From the NCBI RefSeq assembly GCF_018687715.1, contig NC_056765.1:25813129-25877128 (forward strand): 64,000 nt of DNA, in the 5' to 3' direction. This document shows, one piece after another, positions 44,990 to 57,808 of this stretch; the stretch's first letter is position 1; each line of letters begins with the position of its first letter. Both the position numbers and the translations under genes were made by a program. The notes beneath the pieces are model-generated. The model ran no database searches. It was not told the DNA's origin and was given only the letters and a program-made list of their open reading frames with translations. The stretch comes from Carya illinoinensis. Lineage: Eukaryota; Streptophyta; Magnoliopsida; Fagales; Juglandaceae.

Positions 44990-47900
44990 GAAAGAAAAGA
45001 AATAAAGATGTATTTTGTTAGCTTGGCATGGTTTTGGATCTTCTGAGACTGTTGCTTATTTGAGATGAGATGCTGGGAATGTCTTGGATTAAGTTGTGGT
45101 TGAGAAGACCTCCATTGTAGAGATGATCGTTAATATATCACACGTATAATATTTAAGGAAACAAGCCCAATTAATTCCTTTGCTACGAATGTTTTATTTA
45201 TGAATAATTCTATTAACATCCTACGTAGCACACATTTTTTATTTTTTATTTATTTTTCTTTAGTCCATAACAAATATGTAGTATATAGATGAAAAGTAAA
45301 CCAGCTCAATTAGTTTAGCATAAATAAAATAAAAAAATTAGAATATAAATGCTATGTGGTGTGGAATGTTGAGTAGAATAACTTTTTATTGTTACCCTTT
45401 GGATATGCGGCTAATTGATTTATTCATCCAAACTATTCAAACTTTTTTACACTCAACTTCTTATGTTTCTTTTTTGGAAAGAGATAATTCCATAAAATCT
45501 TTGCAAAATAATTTTGGAAGAGATAAAATATATAGGCTTATGGTTTCTTTTAGCCCAGCTCAAGGTGAGAGGTCTTGTCAGAATGGAGAAAAGATAGAGG
45601 TAATGAGCGAAAAAGGGTTGAGAGAGGATATAGTGTCAAGAGAGAAAATGAGAGATGTGACATAAATGAGTGGGGATGAGATATAAAGGGAGAATGGGGC
45701 AGAAGATAAAAGGGGAGGGAACCAGACAACTTAGGGGAGCTTTCGGTTAGGCTTCTCCTCGAGAGCTTCTTCAACCTCATGACCGGAGCTCTAGCGATAA
45801 GATTTGTGAGAAAATAGACTTTTGATATTTATTGTACAATAAAGATGAGAGGTTATGAGAAACTGTAAAACAAACATATTATAGTGAATCTCCCCCTCCA
45901 ACAACTTGTGGAAATAGGCAATATGCTAAATCACATAAATCTACACATCTTCCTCTCTTTACTTTTTCTGTATTTATTTTTTGTTCACTATTATGGATGA
46001 ACACATGGATACTGAACAACCACACTGGACCATTGTTGGGGGCTCCATATAGTACCGATTGAGGCTTGAATCATCACTGCAAGCTAGGAATGAATCTGTA
46101 GTGCTGTTTTTAGGCGTTAACAAGTTTACTACCAAGTTATTGTCTAAATAATTTCAAGGAAAGTCAAAATGTCTGAAATTATGTGTCCATGTGTATGTAT
46201 ATTGTTTTATGGTATTACTACCTGCTTTAAATTAATTCTGAGCTTTTTTTTATCCAATGATTGTATTTAATCATTATACAAAATAATATACATCGTGACT
46301 TGGAATTTTTAAAAGTTTCTTCGTTGTTTTTCCTTGAGATTCGTTTAGGAATTAATACGACGGAAATCCACAACTTTTTGTAAACTTTCTTGGAGTTGGA
46401 GTTTAAATTAAATAGAAAAAAAAACTTATTGTTTCATTTTTGTCTACTTACTTCATTTTTTTTTTTTAGAGAAGTCAACCTCCTTGTCCAACTTAATCAA
46501 ATCTTGTCCCAACTCAATGAGTTGTTAGTGTTATGATACGAACATTTTTGAACTCTTTTGTCGAAATTTTTAGAGTTTTACTCTTTTTGTATGTTTTGTC
46601 AAAAATGAAACTTTGAAAGTACCAACCTTGTAAGCAAAGTTACTCGACTCCTCCATTTTGAACTCATAAATTCCAATGCAAATTGTTATGATCCTAAGGG
46701 TTAAAAGCTTAATCAAATTAGTATATAACAATTTTAGGGTTTTTGGATCAATGACGGGTCTTTAACACAAATCAACTTCCTTGTTAGTTACTTGGCAGAG
46801 CTCACCTTTGGTACTTAAATATGATGAACTACTCAAGGGTCACTTCTTTCGATGGTGACTTCGTTTGTTAGAATATTTTTCTCTTGCCAATTGGAAACAT
46901 AGCTTTTGACACTTTAGGTCCAACTTCAATCTATGCAACTTTTTTCCACCGCATGAGCTTAACTATGATGGAAAGGTATACAATCCAAGCTCTTTGATAC
47001 TCTTTAGGTCCCCATTTTTGTGGAATCAATCCTTACTCCTTTACATGGTGATACTTTTATACAGCTTTCTGTGTTTAGGTTGATTGATATTAAGTACTAT
47101 GGGGTCATCAATCTAAGGCTATGGACTACAACTAGGGATGAAGAGACTGTCTAGGAATATAAGTGAGTGTGTATGGATTCGAGAGACAAGAAGTCTACAT
47201 TTTTATCAAACTTCTGTAAGAGTTGCCTTGGCAGGTTTTAAAATGCATTAAATCAAATCTTCCATTTAAATAACTATAATTGAGAATTACTCACTTATGC
47301 AATCAAATTTCAAATCAAAAGATATCATAAGCAAACTCAAGAGTCATGGCGGGACTACAAATTTGAGTTTGGCCACAATAAATATGATGATGGCTATGTA
47401 AGTGTATGTGTATTTCATTTACCTACTTTTTTTAAAAGAAATACGCGAGCTACTTTTTTTAAAAGAAGTATGCGAGACTTACACATTTTAAAACTGTAAA
47501 TATCATATTTCTCTTTTGTTATTTATGTATAATAAACAATGTTTATCCATATTGATTGTTAGTCATAAAAATTTTCAATTTAAAATATAGATACCTTTTT
47601 ATAAATGTTTTTGTGTATACTAGAAGATCATAGATAGAGTTAGAAGAGGATTTTCAGATGTCGGAAGAAGAGCAAAAGGTTTTTCTTAAAATCTTTTCGA
47701 GAGACTAGATATATATACATAAATATATATATTCTTATTTTTGTTTGAACTAGAGAAGTTTTAATATTAATTAGGAGGCCCCATCTAGTCTCTACGTAGC
47801 TCCGCCTTAGTTGGAAGTTCTAGGGGCTGCTGAATTGCAAAAGTGGCAGTATATATCATCATATATATATATATATGTTTATATTTATATTTATATACAC

Positions 47901-48419
47901 ACACATTGGGTGACCAAGAACTTAGTTGTGACTAATCCCGAGGATGCACAAACTCTTGGTAAAGAGTTTCCTGCAAGTGCACATTGATTAATTTAATATT
48001 ATATATAATAAATATGTATATCACCTCGATCAATCACATCCAAAAGATAAAAAATTGCATCAAATATTATAAGAAACACACGAATAAAATAATTACTAGC
48101 AAAGATTAAGGGGTAGCTATCAAATTATGTGCATCAAAAGCGTGTCGTATCTGCCAAGAACACCTTTCAATTTCACAAATGCTCTGCTAGTTCTATGGTT
48201 AAAATCCTTTACATTCTTTTTTTTTTTTTTAATCTCAAACAAAGTTGAGGTTCAAAAGGGATAAGTTTTGGTGATTGATTTGGTGTTGCTGAATGTAATT
48301 CTTCAAACAGATCCAAGTCTTTGGAAATGGATGGTCCAGCTTTAAGGATTTGATTCATTTTCCTAAAGATGTGCATGAGATCAAGCAATAATACTTACCA
48401 AGAGCTTTCAATTTTCTTT
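44990..48419. other. intergenic DNA, no gene seen
   Basis: AT-rich, without conserved coding wording on either strand. Local features: a TA/CA microsatellite at about 47858-47906, a T-run at about 48220-48231, and a phrase 'gatgcacaaactcttggtaaagagtttcctgcaagtgcac' region at about 47940-47985 that looks like part of a dispersed repeat I cannot name. Confidence 0.55.
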
Positions 48420-48433
48420 GTTTTTTTGTGTGT

Positions 48434-48464
<31 letters not shown>

Positions 48465-48471
48465 GGGGGGG
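48420..48471. repeat. T-run, (TG)n and 24-G run
   Basis: Seven T, then about ten TG repeats, then 24 consecutive G to 48471. The G-run could form G-quadruplexes. It is downstream (in gene sense) of the last exon of the BASS4-like pseudogene. Confidence 0.95.
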
Positions 48472-48556
48472 CGTTGGTGGTATGTAATTTAATCTCCTTC
48501 AAAAATTATTCTCAAAAGCACAACAAATTTGCAAAATGCACATCAACTAAGGAGGG

Positions 48557-49617
48557 TCATGCTTCAAAATCTTTGTTGTATGACAGATCTTTCCAGAGCC
48601 AAAAGTTTACTAGTACTGAATCAATGATGACCTGCACCAATAATTTATAGTGTAAGTAGAAAACGTTCTTTCGAAGACTTGCTTAATCAGGAAAACAAGA
48701 AAGAAAAACGGAAAGAAAAGGAAAACTACTTGTGAGAGAGGAAAAGTTAGATGACAGGAACCTGGTTAATATGTGCCACAACACAAGGAAGAACTAACAG
48801 CCCTGTTTCACCAACTACACCACTGAGCTGATCCACTACAGCTACAACGATGAGCAGAGCTTTCTACATAATAAGGTAACTTTGTAAAAATACACATTTT
48901 ACAAAATTACATTGTTAACTGCAATGCACTAAGAATAAAATTGCACTTGCACTGGTGACCAACAGAGTATGGAACAACCAACCCACGATGGCATATCATT
49001 TTAGGCAATCCATTCAGGCATATGTCAACCAAGATAGGATTAGAGCCTTCTGATATCATAGCTCTATGCATAGGAAGGTTAAGTAATAAGTATATGGATA
49101 TGGATCAGTATTTCATATTTGAGTTCTATTTTTCAAATTTGTTTCAACAAATGTCAACCGTGATGAAACCATTTCATCACTCATTTGACAATGTAGATGA
49201 ATGGTAAAATGTAGTTAATGGATGAAATCATTCACTGCTAATCAACCAACCTGGCTACAAACTATTAAGAGAGCGCGGAAATTCTCTTTCTTTGATAAAA
49301 TGGATTCTCCACCACCAAAGCCGGCTGACATGCACTTTACTGCAATGGCGTTAAAACCCAGTAGAGTGATATGCACAAGTCCGCAAACAAAGGAAGATTA
49401 TAATCATTGTCAGATACAGATTTTTTATTTTACCAGATCTCTTGCCTTGTTAACCAAAAATAACTTAATTGAAAGCCATCTGGAAATGCTATAGCAGAGA
49501 GAGACTCCTAATACCCTTCATTTAACGTGTCAACATCAAAAATTGTAAGGGCTTGAAACATGTCATGGTAACAAACAGCTATTTGTTGGTCTAGAGCAAG
49601 GCAAGTTTTTTTTTTTT

Positions 49618-49648
<31 letters not shown>

Positions 49649-50622
49649 GGGGTGTGGATTTGCTAGCACCCCATTACTTCAATTTCAACTGACAGGAAGT
49701 ACGTGCTGTGATATGACACAAGCAAATAACAAAAGTTTTAAATAATGACAAGTACGTAAGTTTATTTCATTTCCAATTCCTTTTGTGAAAGAGAGAATAA
49801 CTTGGAAGTAGAACAAAACAGATTGACCAGAAAGAACATGTAATTGCTATATGAAGAACTCACATTCCCATTCCCATAGCTTCAATAAATCCTTTTGGCT
49901 TTAACATTAAAATCAAGAGTCTGAACTTGCTTACTTGCATCCATGGCGTCTAGAACAAGGTAGAGAGAATCAGTAATAGCTTATAAAAGATATTGACAAA
50001 ATCCTTACAGGAATACAAAGTAACCTCCATGAGAAAAAATTTAGTGGAATACCAAGATAAATTGAGAATGAAGGTAAAATGCAAATGAACAAACAAACAA
50101 CGAAGGTCCATTGAGATTATGCCTTTCCAAAGAAACAAGTTCTGATTTTTATAAAGAAAAAAAGAAGTCGCAAAGGCTTTGAAATTGTTGCCTTCGTAAA
50201 GACTTCTAAAAGACTTCAAAGACATTTTACTCTTCTTGACTCTTACTATCCTAACTACACGTTTAATTATATATCTCAGTGTAGTCTTTGGTGGTATATC
50301 ATTCACCTGAGGAACCAGTTTCCTTAGAGGGTATCTTCTGTTCGATATTAAATGACAAAAGCAAACATAACCTTGAGTCTCGGCTTCACAATATCAGGGA
50401 GGTACACTGATAAGTTAGACCTCAGTGCAGACCATTTCAGCATAATACTGTCTATTTTTATTCATTTCTCTAAATGAGGGAAAAAAAATATCATTTGTTG
50501 AAAAGTTAGAGAAAAGGCCCAGTAGTCCAAGTCAAAAGAAGATCAAATGCTTACAAGACTAAGAAGGACAGTACTCATCATTGAGAAAATCCTTTGATTC
50601 TGATCAATGCATGTTGCCAGAC
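48557..50622 (-). pseudogene. BASS4: BASS4-like transporter, 3' exons
   Basis: Four exons on the minus strand. 50555-50622: LATCIDQNQRIFSMMSTVLL, after acceptor tatag and before donor gtaagc. 49251-49382: GLVHITLLGFNAIAV, then GGGESILSKKENFRALLIV. 48762-48863: KALLIVVAVVDQLSGV and GETGLLVLPCVVAHINQ. 48557-48631: VIIDSVLVNFWLWKDLSY, ending FEA and TGA. These follow the order of the SBF-domain C-terminal half of plant BASS4, a plastid-envelope sodium/metabolite symporter. Phases join correctly. Odd points: the exon at 49382 lacks an AG acceptor (minus strand reads ...tttgc/GGACTT), the usual short exon carrying VPW...VKPE was not found, and normally invariant positions are changed (TLPVM has become ALLIV). 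Together with the stop in the 5' half, the gene looks dead. Confidence 0.8.
49606..49652. repeat. 22-T run followed by 25-G run
   Basis: Uninterrupted T at 49606-49627, then G at 49628-49652, in an intron of the BASS4-like pseudogene. Either genuine homopolymer expansion or a sequencing or assembly artefact. Confidence 0.95.
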
Positions 50623-52192
50623 CTATAAACCAATCATAGTCAGATATTTTGGGGAAATAAAAATTATGATAGCTAGAGGTATTTAATAAACAATAACGAG
50701 TCTTATCCTTTTTTTTTTTTAACCACTCATTATCTGGCTAATCAAAGCCATATCATTCTTTCGGAGATGGTGGCACATATTCAATGCCAAGATTGGACAG
50801 AGTAATTTGATACATGAAATTCTGGAGGAATAGGACTCTTGGTCCCGTCGGGAAGATGGCCAATTAGGAGGAATAATGTTTGGGAGAACAGCAAGTCTTG
50901 CTTGGGACTCTGGCAGACTCCTATGTGTCAGGGAGCCAGTGGCTTATACATATTATATAATGCCCGGGGAGGACATTAACGTAGCATCCGCAATAAGTTA
51001 AATGTATTTTGGGAAATTCAATGTGGTAGGTTAGAGTTTTGAGGCTGATACACAAAAAATACAAGTCATCTGTAACCCCAGATAGATTTTTTATGATACT
51101 AATGTTATGCAGCTGTCCTGTGGACATAGGCATATTGCTGAACAACATTTAAACTGTCCAATTTCTCTCCCACTTTCTCTTTCTTTTTTTTCATCTATAA
51201 TTGCCTAATTCCAGAACAAATTTACAACAGATTCCATAGCAGGCATATATGCAAGAAGTTCTGCTTAGTTGATACAACTCACAGTACAATGGAGGTCTGA
51301 AATGCATTTAATTGCATTACTATAAATGGTGATGCTTGAAAACAGTTAAACAAATCAAATGATTACACATTCCTTTAGAAGTAGAGGAAAATATCTGATC
51401 ATTTTTAGTCTAACAACACATAGATATTTTCAGGAGGTAAATAGGGAATTTGGCATCTTTTTGTACACCAAAAAAATTACAATTGTCAGAGGAAAAAAAT
51501 GAAGACAAATAGAACTTTTACCTTTCAACGTATTTCACACTACCTGTCAATGGAAAATCACATAAAATCCCTGTAAACTGAGTAACCACAAGGCTCATGA
51601 TAAAATTGGTGAAGTTGAACCATATTATTACGAATAATTCTATATTTAGGCCTTTACACCACACATCATCCACGTGGCATAATTTAATTTTGAAGATAAA
51701 TTTTAAAATTTTAATTTTGCAAATCAAATTATGCCATGTGTTGCAAATCAAAGACCTTCAAATAGAACTACTATATTATTATAATGTGTTGCAATCCACA
51801 AAAAGAAAAAAATAAATAAAAGAGGGGAGAAATTGTGTATTGAAGAAAGAAACACTAGCATATCAGTAAGACAGTTCTCAAAATTTTGTTATAGATAATA
51901 TACAGTTAGTTTGTTGCACACTTAATTATTGCTTCCTTTTATAGTTCATTCAATTCTTTTACCCCTTGCCAAGAGACTTGAGCTTCTGAAACATATGATG
52001 TTTGCAATAACATTGTTAAAAAAATTATCAATCCTACAGAGAATTTTAATCTAATAAAAAACTTACGAGTAATGCTAGGTACAAGCGCCAAATATACAAA
52101 CCCCGCTTAGGCCCTTTACAAAAAATTGGGTCCCAGTAAAAAAGAATGTTTTTTTTTTTTTTTTTTTACACCTTTTCAACATGGGGTCCACT
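50623..52192 (-). other. part of a large BASS4-like intron
   Basis: No exon recognised. A T-rich run near 50710 and A/T-rich DNA dominate. The stretch 52060-52135 (gtacaagcgccaaatatac) has an inverted counterpart just right of the hAT palindrome (rc of about 59440-59470), hinting that the duplication included some flank. Confidence 0.5.
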
Positions 52193-52215
52193 TAGGACGG
52201 TTCATCCGGGTTCCA
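52193..52215 (+). repeat. hAT terminal repeat, left outer end
   Basis: Reads TAGGACGGTTCATCCGGG inward. It is followed by a CCGGGT-rich subterminal block (52200-52335) with repeated 'acccgg' and 'cccggg'. Confidence 0.75.
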
Positions 52216-53921
52216 ACCCGGGAACCCGGGTCTCAAATCGGGGCCTGAACCCGGCCAGGGTTAAGCCAAGTCAGACCCGGTCTGAAACCCGAATGTATCT
52301 GGGTCTTGAAAAACCCGGATTCCGGTTGAACTCGGGCTTTTTTTTTTTTTTTTTTTGTAACCTGGGTTAGATTGTAGCCACTCTGATTATGTGATTATGA
52401 ATTTAACTTGATCACGTTTTGCCATTTTTACAACAATTGTCAAGATCCAAACCAACCATGATGTAATGCTACAAAAGTTACAAGCACCCACTTGATTAAC
52501 AAACAAAATGACAAAACAAATCTGGAAAAACACATCCAGAATACAACTAGCCAAAAGTAATGCTTAAAATATGCTTGAATCCAGTGAAGAGAACCACATG
52601 AGCAACAGCATATGACAGCCCATCAGACTACAAAACAAGAATCAAAGAAGAGACATTAGTTTATTTATAGAAGGCTGTAGTAGTTTTCTCAGCATAATAT
52701 TGACTTATGGCAAGAACTATGTGCAGATTTTATCACACCTATTCCATTTATTCTCCACTAGATAAACACTTTTCTTTGAATCTTTTGCTTTGGCAATATT
52801 CTCTTTCTTTTTCCTTTGTATTCTAATTTGTAATCAATGCTTTATCTATTTTGTTCACACCTTTCTATTATTTTTGGACGAGTAAGGTAATCTTATTCAA
52901 AAATTAGGAAAGACAGCAATTAACAACAGAAATACAGCATAACTTAAGGTACAAGAGAAGAGTGGTCCTTCAAAGGGAACAACCAAAACCAGTACAGCAA
53001 TTTGCACAGCTGGAAACATCTAGTGCAGCAACCAGTATTAAAAGGTGCTGGAATAAATATAACCATTCCCACCACCAACACAGCAAGCTTGCATTTCTAC
53101 CACAATAGTTAGGCCTAACATAACCTTTACGCCACGAACAACATAAGGCTGCACTAAAAACTAGCCATAAGTTTGCCATCAAAGAAGAGAGTACATCCAC
53201 TACAGGGGACAGAGAACCCAGCCACAAGCACACCAAGTTTTGAAAGCAATGCTAGCACTTCAAAACGAGCCACCAACCAGCATTACTCCAGAACAATAGA
53301 AGCAAATGATCCACACAACCATAAGTAAGAGCAGTCCAATAAGAAGGCAAAGGGGCATCCCACCTAGATCACAACTACCAGAACTAATAAAGAACAACTT
53401 ACTTTTCTAGAACAAAACGCTCAAAGATTAAAGATTATTAGTGCCAACAAAGAGTGAAGGGGTAGTTTAATTGGCTGAATTAATCCCTTTATATATTTTC
53501 AAAAATATAAGATCATTAGTGCCATGCAAAGACTGATTCTCTAACAAGAAGTCAGAGATTTAAGTATCTTGATCAGATCAGAGATTTAAGCTAGAAACAT
53601 TAAACTTATGTAACCTCAATATATTTTTGTCCACAACATTATTCACATATATATCTTCAGTACTGAGAATTAATTAATAGATAAACAGAACAAATAAAAG
53701 TTTCACTTACTCTAGTTTTTTTCAACATGATTGGGAAGGCTGATTCACAGTTGAAGATAAATCTAGATAATCATCTAAAAAAAAATTAAAAAAACAGAAT
53801 TAGATATATAATAAACTAAGTTAGATAGATATTAAAAAAATATTTCAAGTTTCAAACTTACATTCAATCTCCATCAACTCTATGTATTCTTCCAACTCCC
53901 GGATGTCGACAGGTTTGGTTC

Positions 53922-55684
53922 TTAACCAATTTTGGTTGCAAATGAGAGCCTTGACAGTCTCTGGAGATAATGAACTCCTAAAAGGATCCAAGTACGTCCT
54001 CCAGTATTGAATGCAGACTTCGAGGCAACAAGGGAAATGAGGGTGGTTAACACATCACGTGCTACCTCAGCAAGAACAGGATAATTGGCGGCATTAACTC
54101 TCCACCAATCCAATATATCAAAACTAAGTGATTTTGCTGCACATCCCTCCAACAAATACCTGTCTAGTTTTAATCTAAACTCCATAAACCTTTGCTCCTC
54201 AAGGTATTTCTCTAACTTGCTATCAAATTTAGTTGAGCTACTAGAAGAAGTAGAAGTAGTGCTTGGCCTCCCTTGAGCCACATTAGAATTCCCCCCCACT
54301 GGCCACACGAAATTTGTATACTGATCAATCAAGTGGCTTAACAAGAGTTTAACCTTAGCCTCTATCTTATCCCCCAATTCATTCCCTTTGCATCGTCGCA
54401 ACCAAAACCTCATTGACAACATTTTGTATCTTGGATCAAGCACAAAAGGAACATATATCATCAAGTTGAACTTATCTATGCTACCCCAATACCTTTCAAA
54501 CTTATTTTTCATATTCGTGCCCATGGTTTAGTGATGTTATCATTACTCATGCACATATCAATTAATGTATCTTCAATTTTGCACAGTTCCTGGAAATATA
54601 CATTAACTGTCACATACAAAGAACCAGAAATGTTCAATGTAACATCATAAAATATTTTCAGTAACTCTACAAAAATCTATGCTTTTTTCCAATCATCACT
54701 AGTGGGGTTCATGAATTCATTACCACATACATATAATAGCGTTTAAAGGCTAATTTGTGTTTTATAGTGGTGCTCAAATCAAATATGTAGAGTTCCATCT
54801 AGTGGAAACATCCAAGCAAAGCATCCTCCCGCTAATATTTTCCTTTATTGCACAAGCCTTGAACTTGGAAAACCTTGACGGTGAAGACTTCACATATTTG
54901 ACAGCTTCTCTAATCGTTGATATTAACTGATAAACCTCTCTCAAATAGTGATTAACAACCAAATTCAATATATGGGCAGCACACTGCATGTGAAGGAACT
55001 CACCACCCAATATGATACAATCACTATCCTTTATCCTCCTCCTCATGTAATCAATAGCAACATCATTAGAGGAGGCGTTATCAACTGTGATGGTCAAAAT
55101 CTTATTAATCTCCCAATCATGCAACCCCAAGTCTAACACTCTCCCAATAGTTTCACCCTTATGATTGAGAATTTGGCAAAACTTTATTATTTTCTTTTAC
55201 AATCTCCAATTGCAATCAATAAAATGTGCAGTAATGCACATGTAGTTCATGTTTTGCACCAGTATCCAGGTATCAGAGATTAGACAAAATCTTTGACCAT
55301 CTAATAATTTCTTTAGCTGTATCTTCTTTTCATTATGCAGCTTAATAGAATTCCTTTTTAGAGTGAGTTGGGATGACAATATAAATCAAGGCTCTAAATC
55401 AGCCACATACTCAATAAGCCCTAAGTGTTCCACTAGCCTAAAAGGCAATTCACACCGAATAAAAAACTTAGCGGTTGACACCCTAAGTTTTTCACTGTCA
55501 TACTTTACTAGACCTTGTGGGCAACATACTCTTCCTTCCGCATCCCTTCTACCACAAGAGGATTTACTTTTTCCAACTCCTTTAATCCTAAGAAGGGAAT
55601 TTTCACATACATTATAAAGGTGGTGATTCGTAGAAGAAGTGCAATTCTTATAGTGGCAACTATACTGCTTACCACAATGATTGC
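53922..55684 (-). pseudogene. hAT transposase, left arm copy
   Basis: Minus strand, reading from about 55684: BED-finger end NHHLYNVCENS, FFIRCELPFRLVEHLGLIEY, ISDTWILVQNMNYM and ITAHFIDCNW, then an in-frame TAA near 55197. Then VDNASSNDVAIDYMRRR, MQCAAHILNLVVNHYLREV and CLDVSTRWNSTYL (54774-55139), where the STRWNST phrase is intact. The C-terminal part is 53922-54524: FVLDPRYKMLSMRFWL, DILDWWRVNAANYPVLAEVA, VASKSAFNTGG. It is shifted out of frame just after GGR. Several stops lie in 54525-54770. A defective DDE hAT transposase of the RICESLEEPER type. Its N-terminal start is missing at the palindrome centre. Confidence 0.9.
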
Positions 55685-55742
55685 ATTATAAAGGTGGTGA
55701 TCCATAGAAGAATTGCCTGTTTAAATATATATATATATACAT

Positions 55743-55765
55743 AGTGGACTTGGCCTAGGTCCACT
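55743..55765. repeat. near-perfect 23-bp palindrome in the hAT spacer
   Basis: agtggacttggcctaggt followed by ccact pairs with itself except at two symmetric positions. It sits between a short TA run (55725-55738) and the start codon of the right-arm gene at 55787, close to the symmetry centre of the 7.2-kb structure. Confidence 0.8.
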
Positions 55766-55786
55766 GTGTTTGTTACTCAATAACAG

Positions 55787-57808
55787 ATGGAGGAAGATTC
55801 TGTGAATTGTAATGTCAGTACAACTCAAGGGGTTGGTAGTGACTCCTTTTCTCTTTCAGTTGATGTGGAAGAGTATGGGAATCTTCTAACCCTTTCATTC
55901 ACATATACACAAAAGCCTAACCATTCCATCCCATATTTACCCAAAAAATCCAAAAAAAACACCTAGTAATAATTGCGGTAAGCAGTATAGTTTCCACTAC
56001 AAGTATGACACTTATTCTATGAATTACCACCTTTATAATGTATGTGAAAATTCCCCTCTTAGGATTAAAGGAGTTGGAAAAAGTAAATCCTCTAGTGGTA
56101 AAAGGGATGTGGAGGGAAAAGTATGTAGCCCACAAGGTCTAGTAAAGTATGATGTTGAAAAACTTAGGTTGTCAACCGCTAAATTTTTTATTAGGCGTGA
56201 ATTGCCTTTTAGGCTAGTGGAGCACTCAGGGCTTATTGAGTATGTGGCTGATTTAGAGCCTCGGTTTATATTGCCATCCCGACTCACTCTAAAAAGGAAA
56301 TGTAATAAGTTGTATAACGAAAAGAAGATATAGCTAAAGAAATTATTAGATGGTCAAAGATTTTGTCTAACCTCCGATACCTGGACATTGGTGCAAAACA
56401 TGAAGTACATGTGCATTATTGCACATTTTATTGATTGCAATTGGAGATTGCATAAGAAAATAATAAAGTTTTGCCAAATTCTCAATCATAAGGGCGAAAC
56501 TATTGAGAGGGTGTTGGACTTGGGGTTGCATGATTGGGAGATTAATAAGATTTTGACTATCACAGTTGATAACGCCTCCTCTAATGATGTTAATGTTGAT
56601 TACATGAGGAGAAAGATAAAGGATAGTGATTGTACCATATTGGGTGGTGAGTTCCTTCACATGCAGTGTGCTGCCCATATATTGAATTTGGTTCTTAATC
56701 ACGGTTTGAGAGAGGTTTATCAGTTAATATCAACGATTAGAAAAGCCGTTAAATATGTGAAGTCTTCACCGTCAAGGTTTTCCAAGTTCAAGGCTTGTGC
56801 AATAGAGGAAAATATTAGCGGGAGGATGCTTTGCTTGGATGTTTCCACTTGATGAAACTCCACATATTTGATGTTGAGCACTATTGCAAAACACAAATTA
56901 GCCTTTGAACGCTATTATATGTATGTGGATAATGAATTCATGAACCCCACTAGTGATGATTGGAAAAAAGCACAGATTTTTGTAGAGTTATTGAAAATAT
57001 TTTATGATGTTACATTGAGCATTTTTGATTCTTTGTATGTGACAACTAATGTATATATTCAGGAACTGTGTACAATCGAAGATACATTAATTGATATGTG
57101 CATGAGTAATGATAGCATCACTAGGACCATGGGCACGAATATGAAAAATAAGTTTGAAAGGTATTTGGGTAGCACAGATAAGTTTAACTTGATGATATAT
57201 GTTACTTTTGTGCTTAATCCAATATACAAAATGTTGTCAATGAGGTTTTGGTTGCGACGATGCAAAGAGGATGAATTGGGGGATAAGATAGAGGCCAAGG
57301 TTAAACTCTTGTTAAGCCGCTTGATTGAGCAGTATACAAATTTCGTGTGGCTAGTGGGGGGAGTTCTAATATGGCTCAAGGGAGGCCAAGCACTACTTCT
57401 ACTTCTTCTAGTAGCTCGACTAAATTTGATAGCAAGTTAGAGAAATACCTTGAGGAGCAAGGGTTTATGGAGTTTAGATCAGAACTAGATAGGTATTTGT
57501 CGGAGGGATGTACACCAAAATCACTCAGTTTTGATATCTTGGATTGGTGGAGAGTTAATGCCACCAATTATCTTGTTCTTGCTGAGGTAGCACGTGATAT
57601 GTTAGCCACCCTCATTTCCATTGTCGCCTCGGATTTCTCATTCAGTATTGGAGGACGCATCTTGGATCATTTTAAGAGTTCATTGTCTCCAGAGACTGTC
57701 GAGGCTCTCATTTGCACCCAAAATTGGTTAAGGACCAAACCTGTCGACATCCGGGAGTTGGAAGAATACATAGAGTTGATGGAGCTTGAAGGTAAGTTTG
57801 AAACTTGA
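55787..57808 (+). pseudogene. hAT transposase, right arm copy
   Basis: This copy has the N-terminal start: ATG at 55787 (EEDSVNCNVSTTQGVGS), with a 1-bp frame change in the A-run near 55955. A BED-finger-like stretch follows (CGKQYSFHYKY...MNYHLYNVCEN) with one zinc Cys position apparently lost. The catalytic part contains TAHFIDCNW, VDNASSNDVNVDYM and HMQCAAHILNLVLNHGLREV. It is cut by TAG at about 56332 (Gln in the left arm) and by TGATGA at 56850 in place of the RW of STRWNST. 56868-57440 is open, then the frame shifts near 57350. The C-terminal dimerisation segment ends DILDWWRVNATNYLVLAEVA, SPETVEALICTQNWL (57347-57808). It is dead, with different lesions from the left copy. Confidence 0.9.

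Noticed and set aside
47935..47990. Phrase with 'aagagtttcctgcaagtgcac' that looks like part of a known dispersed plant repeat
   Set aside because: I could not define ends or a family, so it is only mentioned in the intergenic entry.
50375..50445. Possible BASS4 exon (minus, WSALRSNLSV...VKPRLK) with a GT donor
   Set aside because: Only VKP and a few spaced residues agree with the expected exon, and the acceptor is not AG. Left out of the exon list.
52970..53236. 88-codon open frame (minus) with an equally open copy at 58420-58686 (plus)
   Set aside because: The two hAT arm copies differ at about 11 of 88 residues, with no sign of favouring synonymous change. The frame lies in the 3' untranslated region of the hAT copy. 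Open by chance and copied with the arm.
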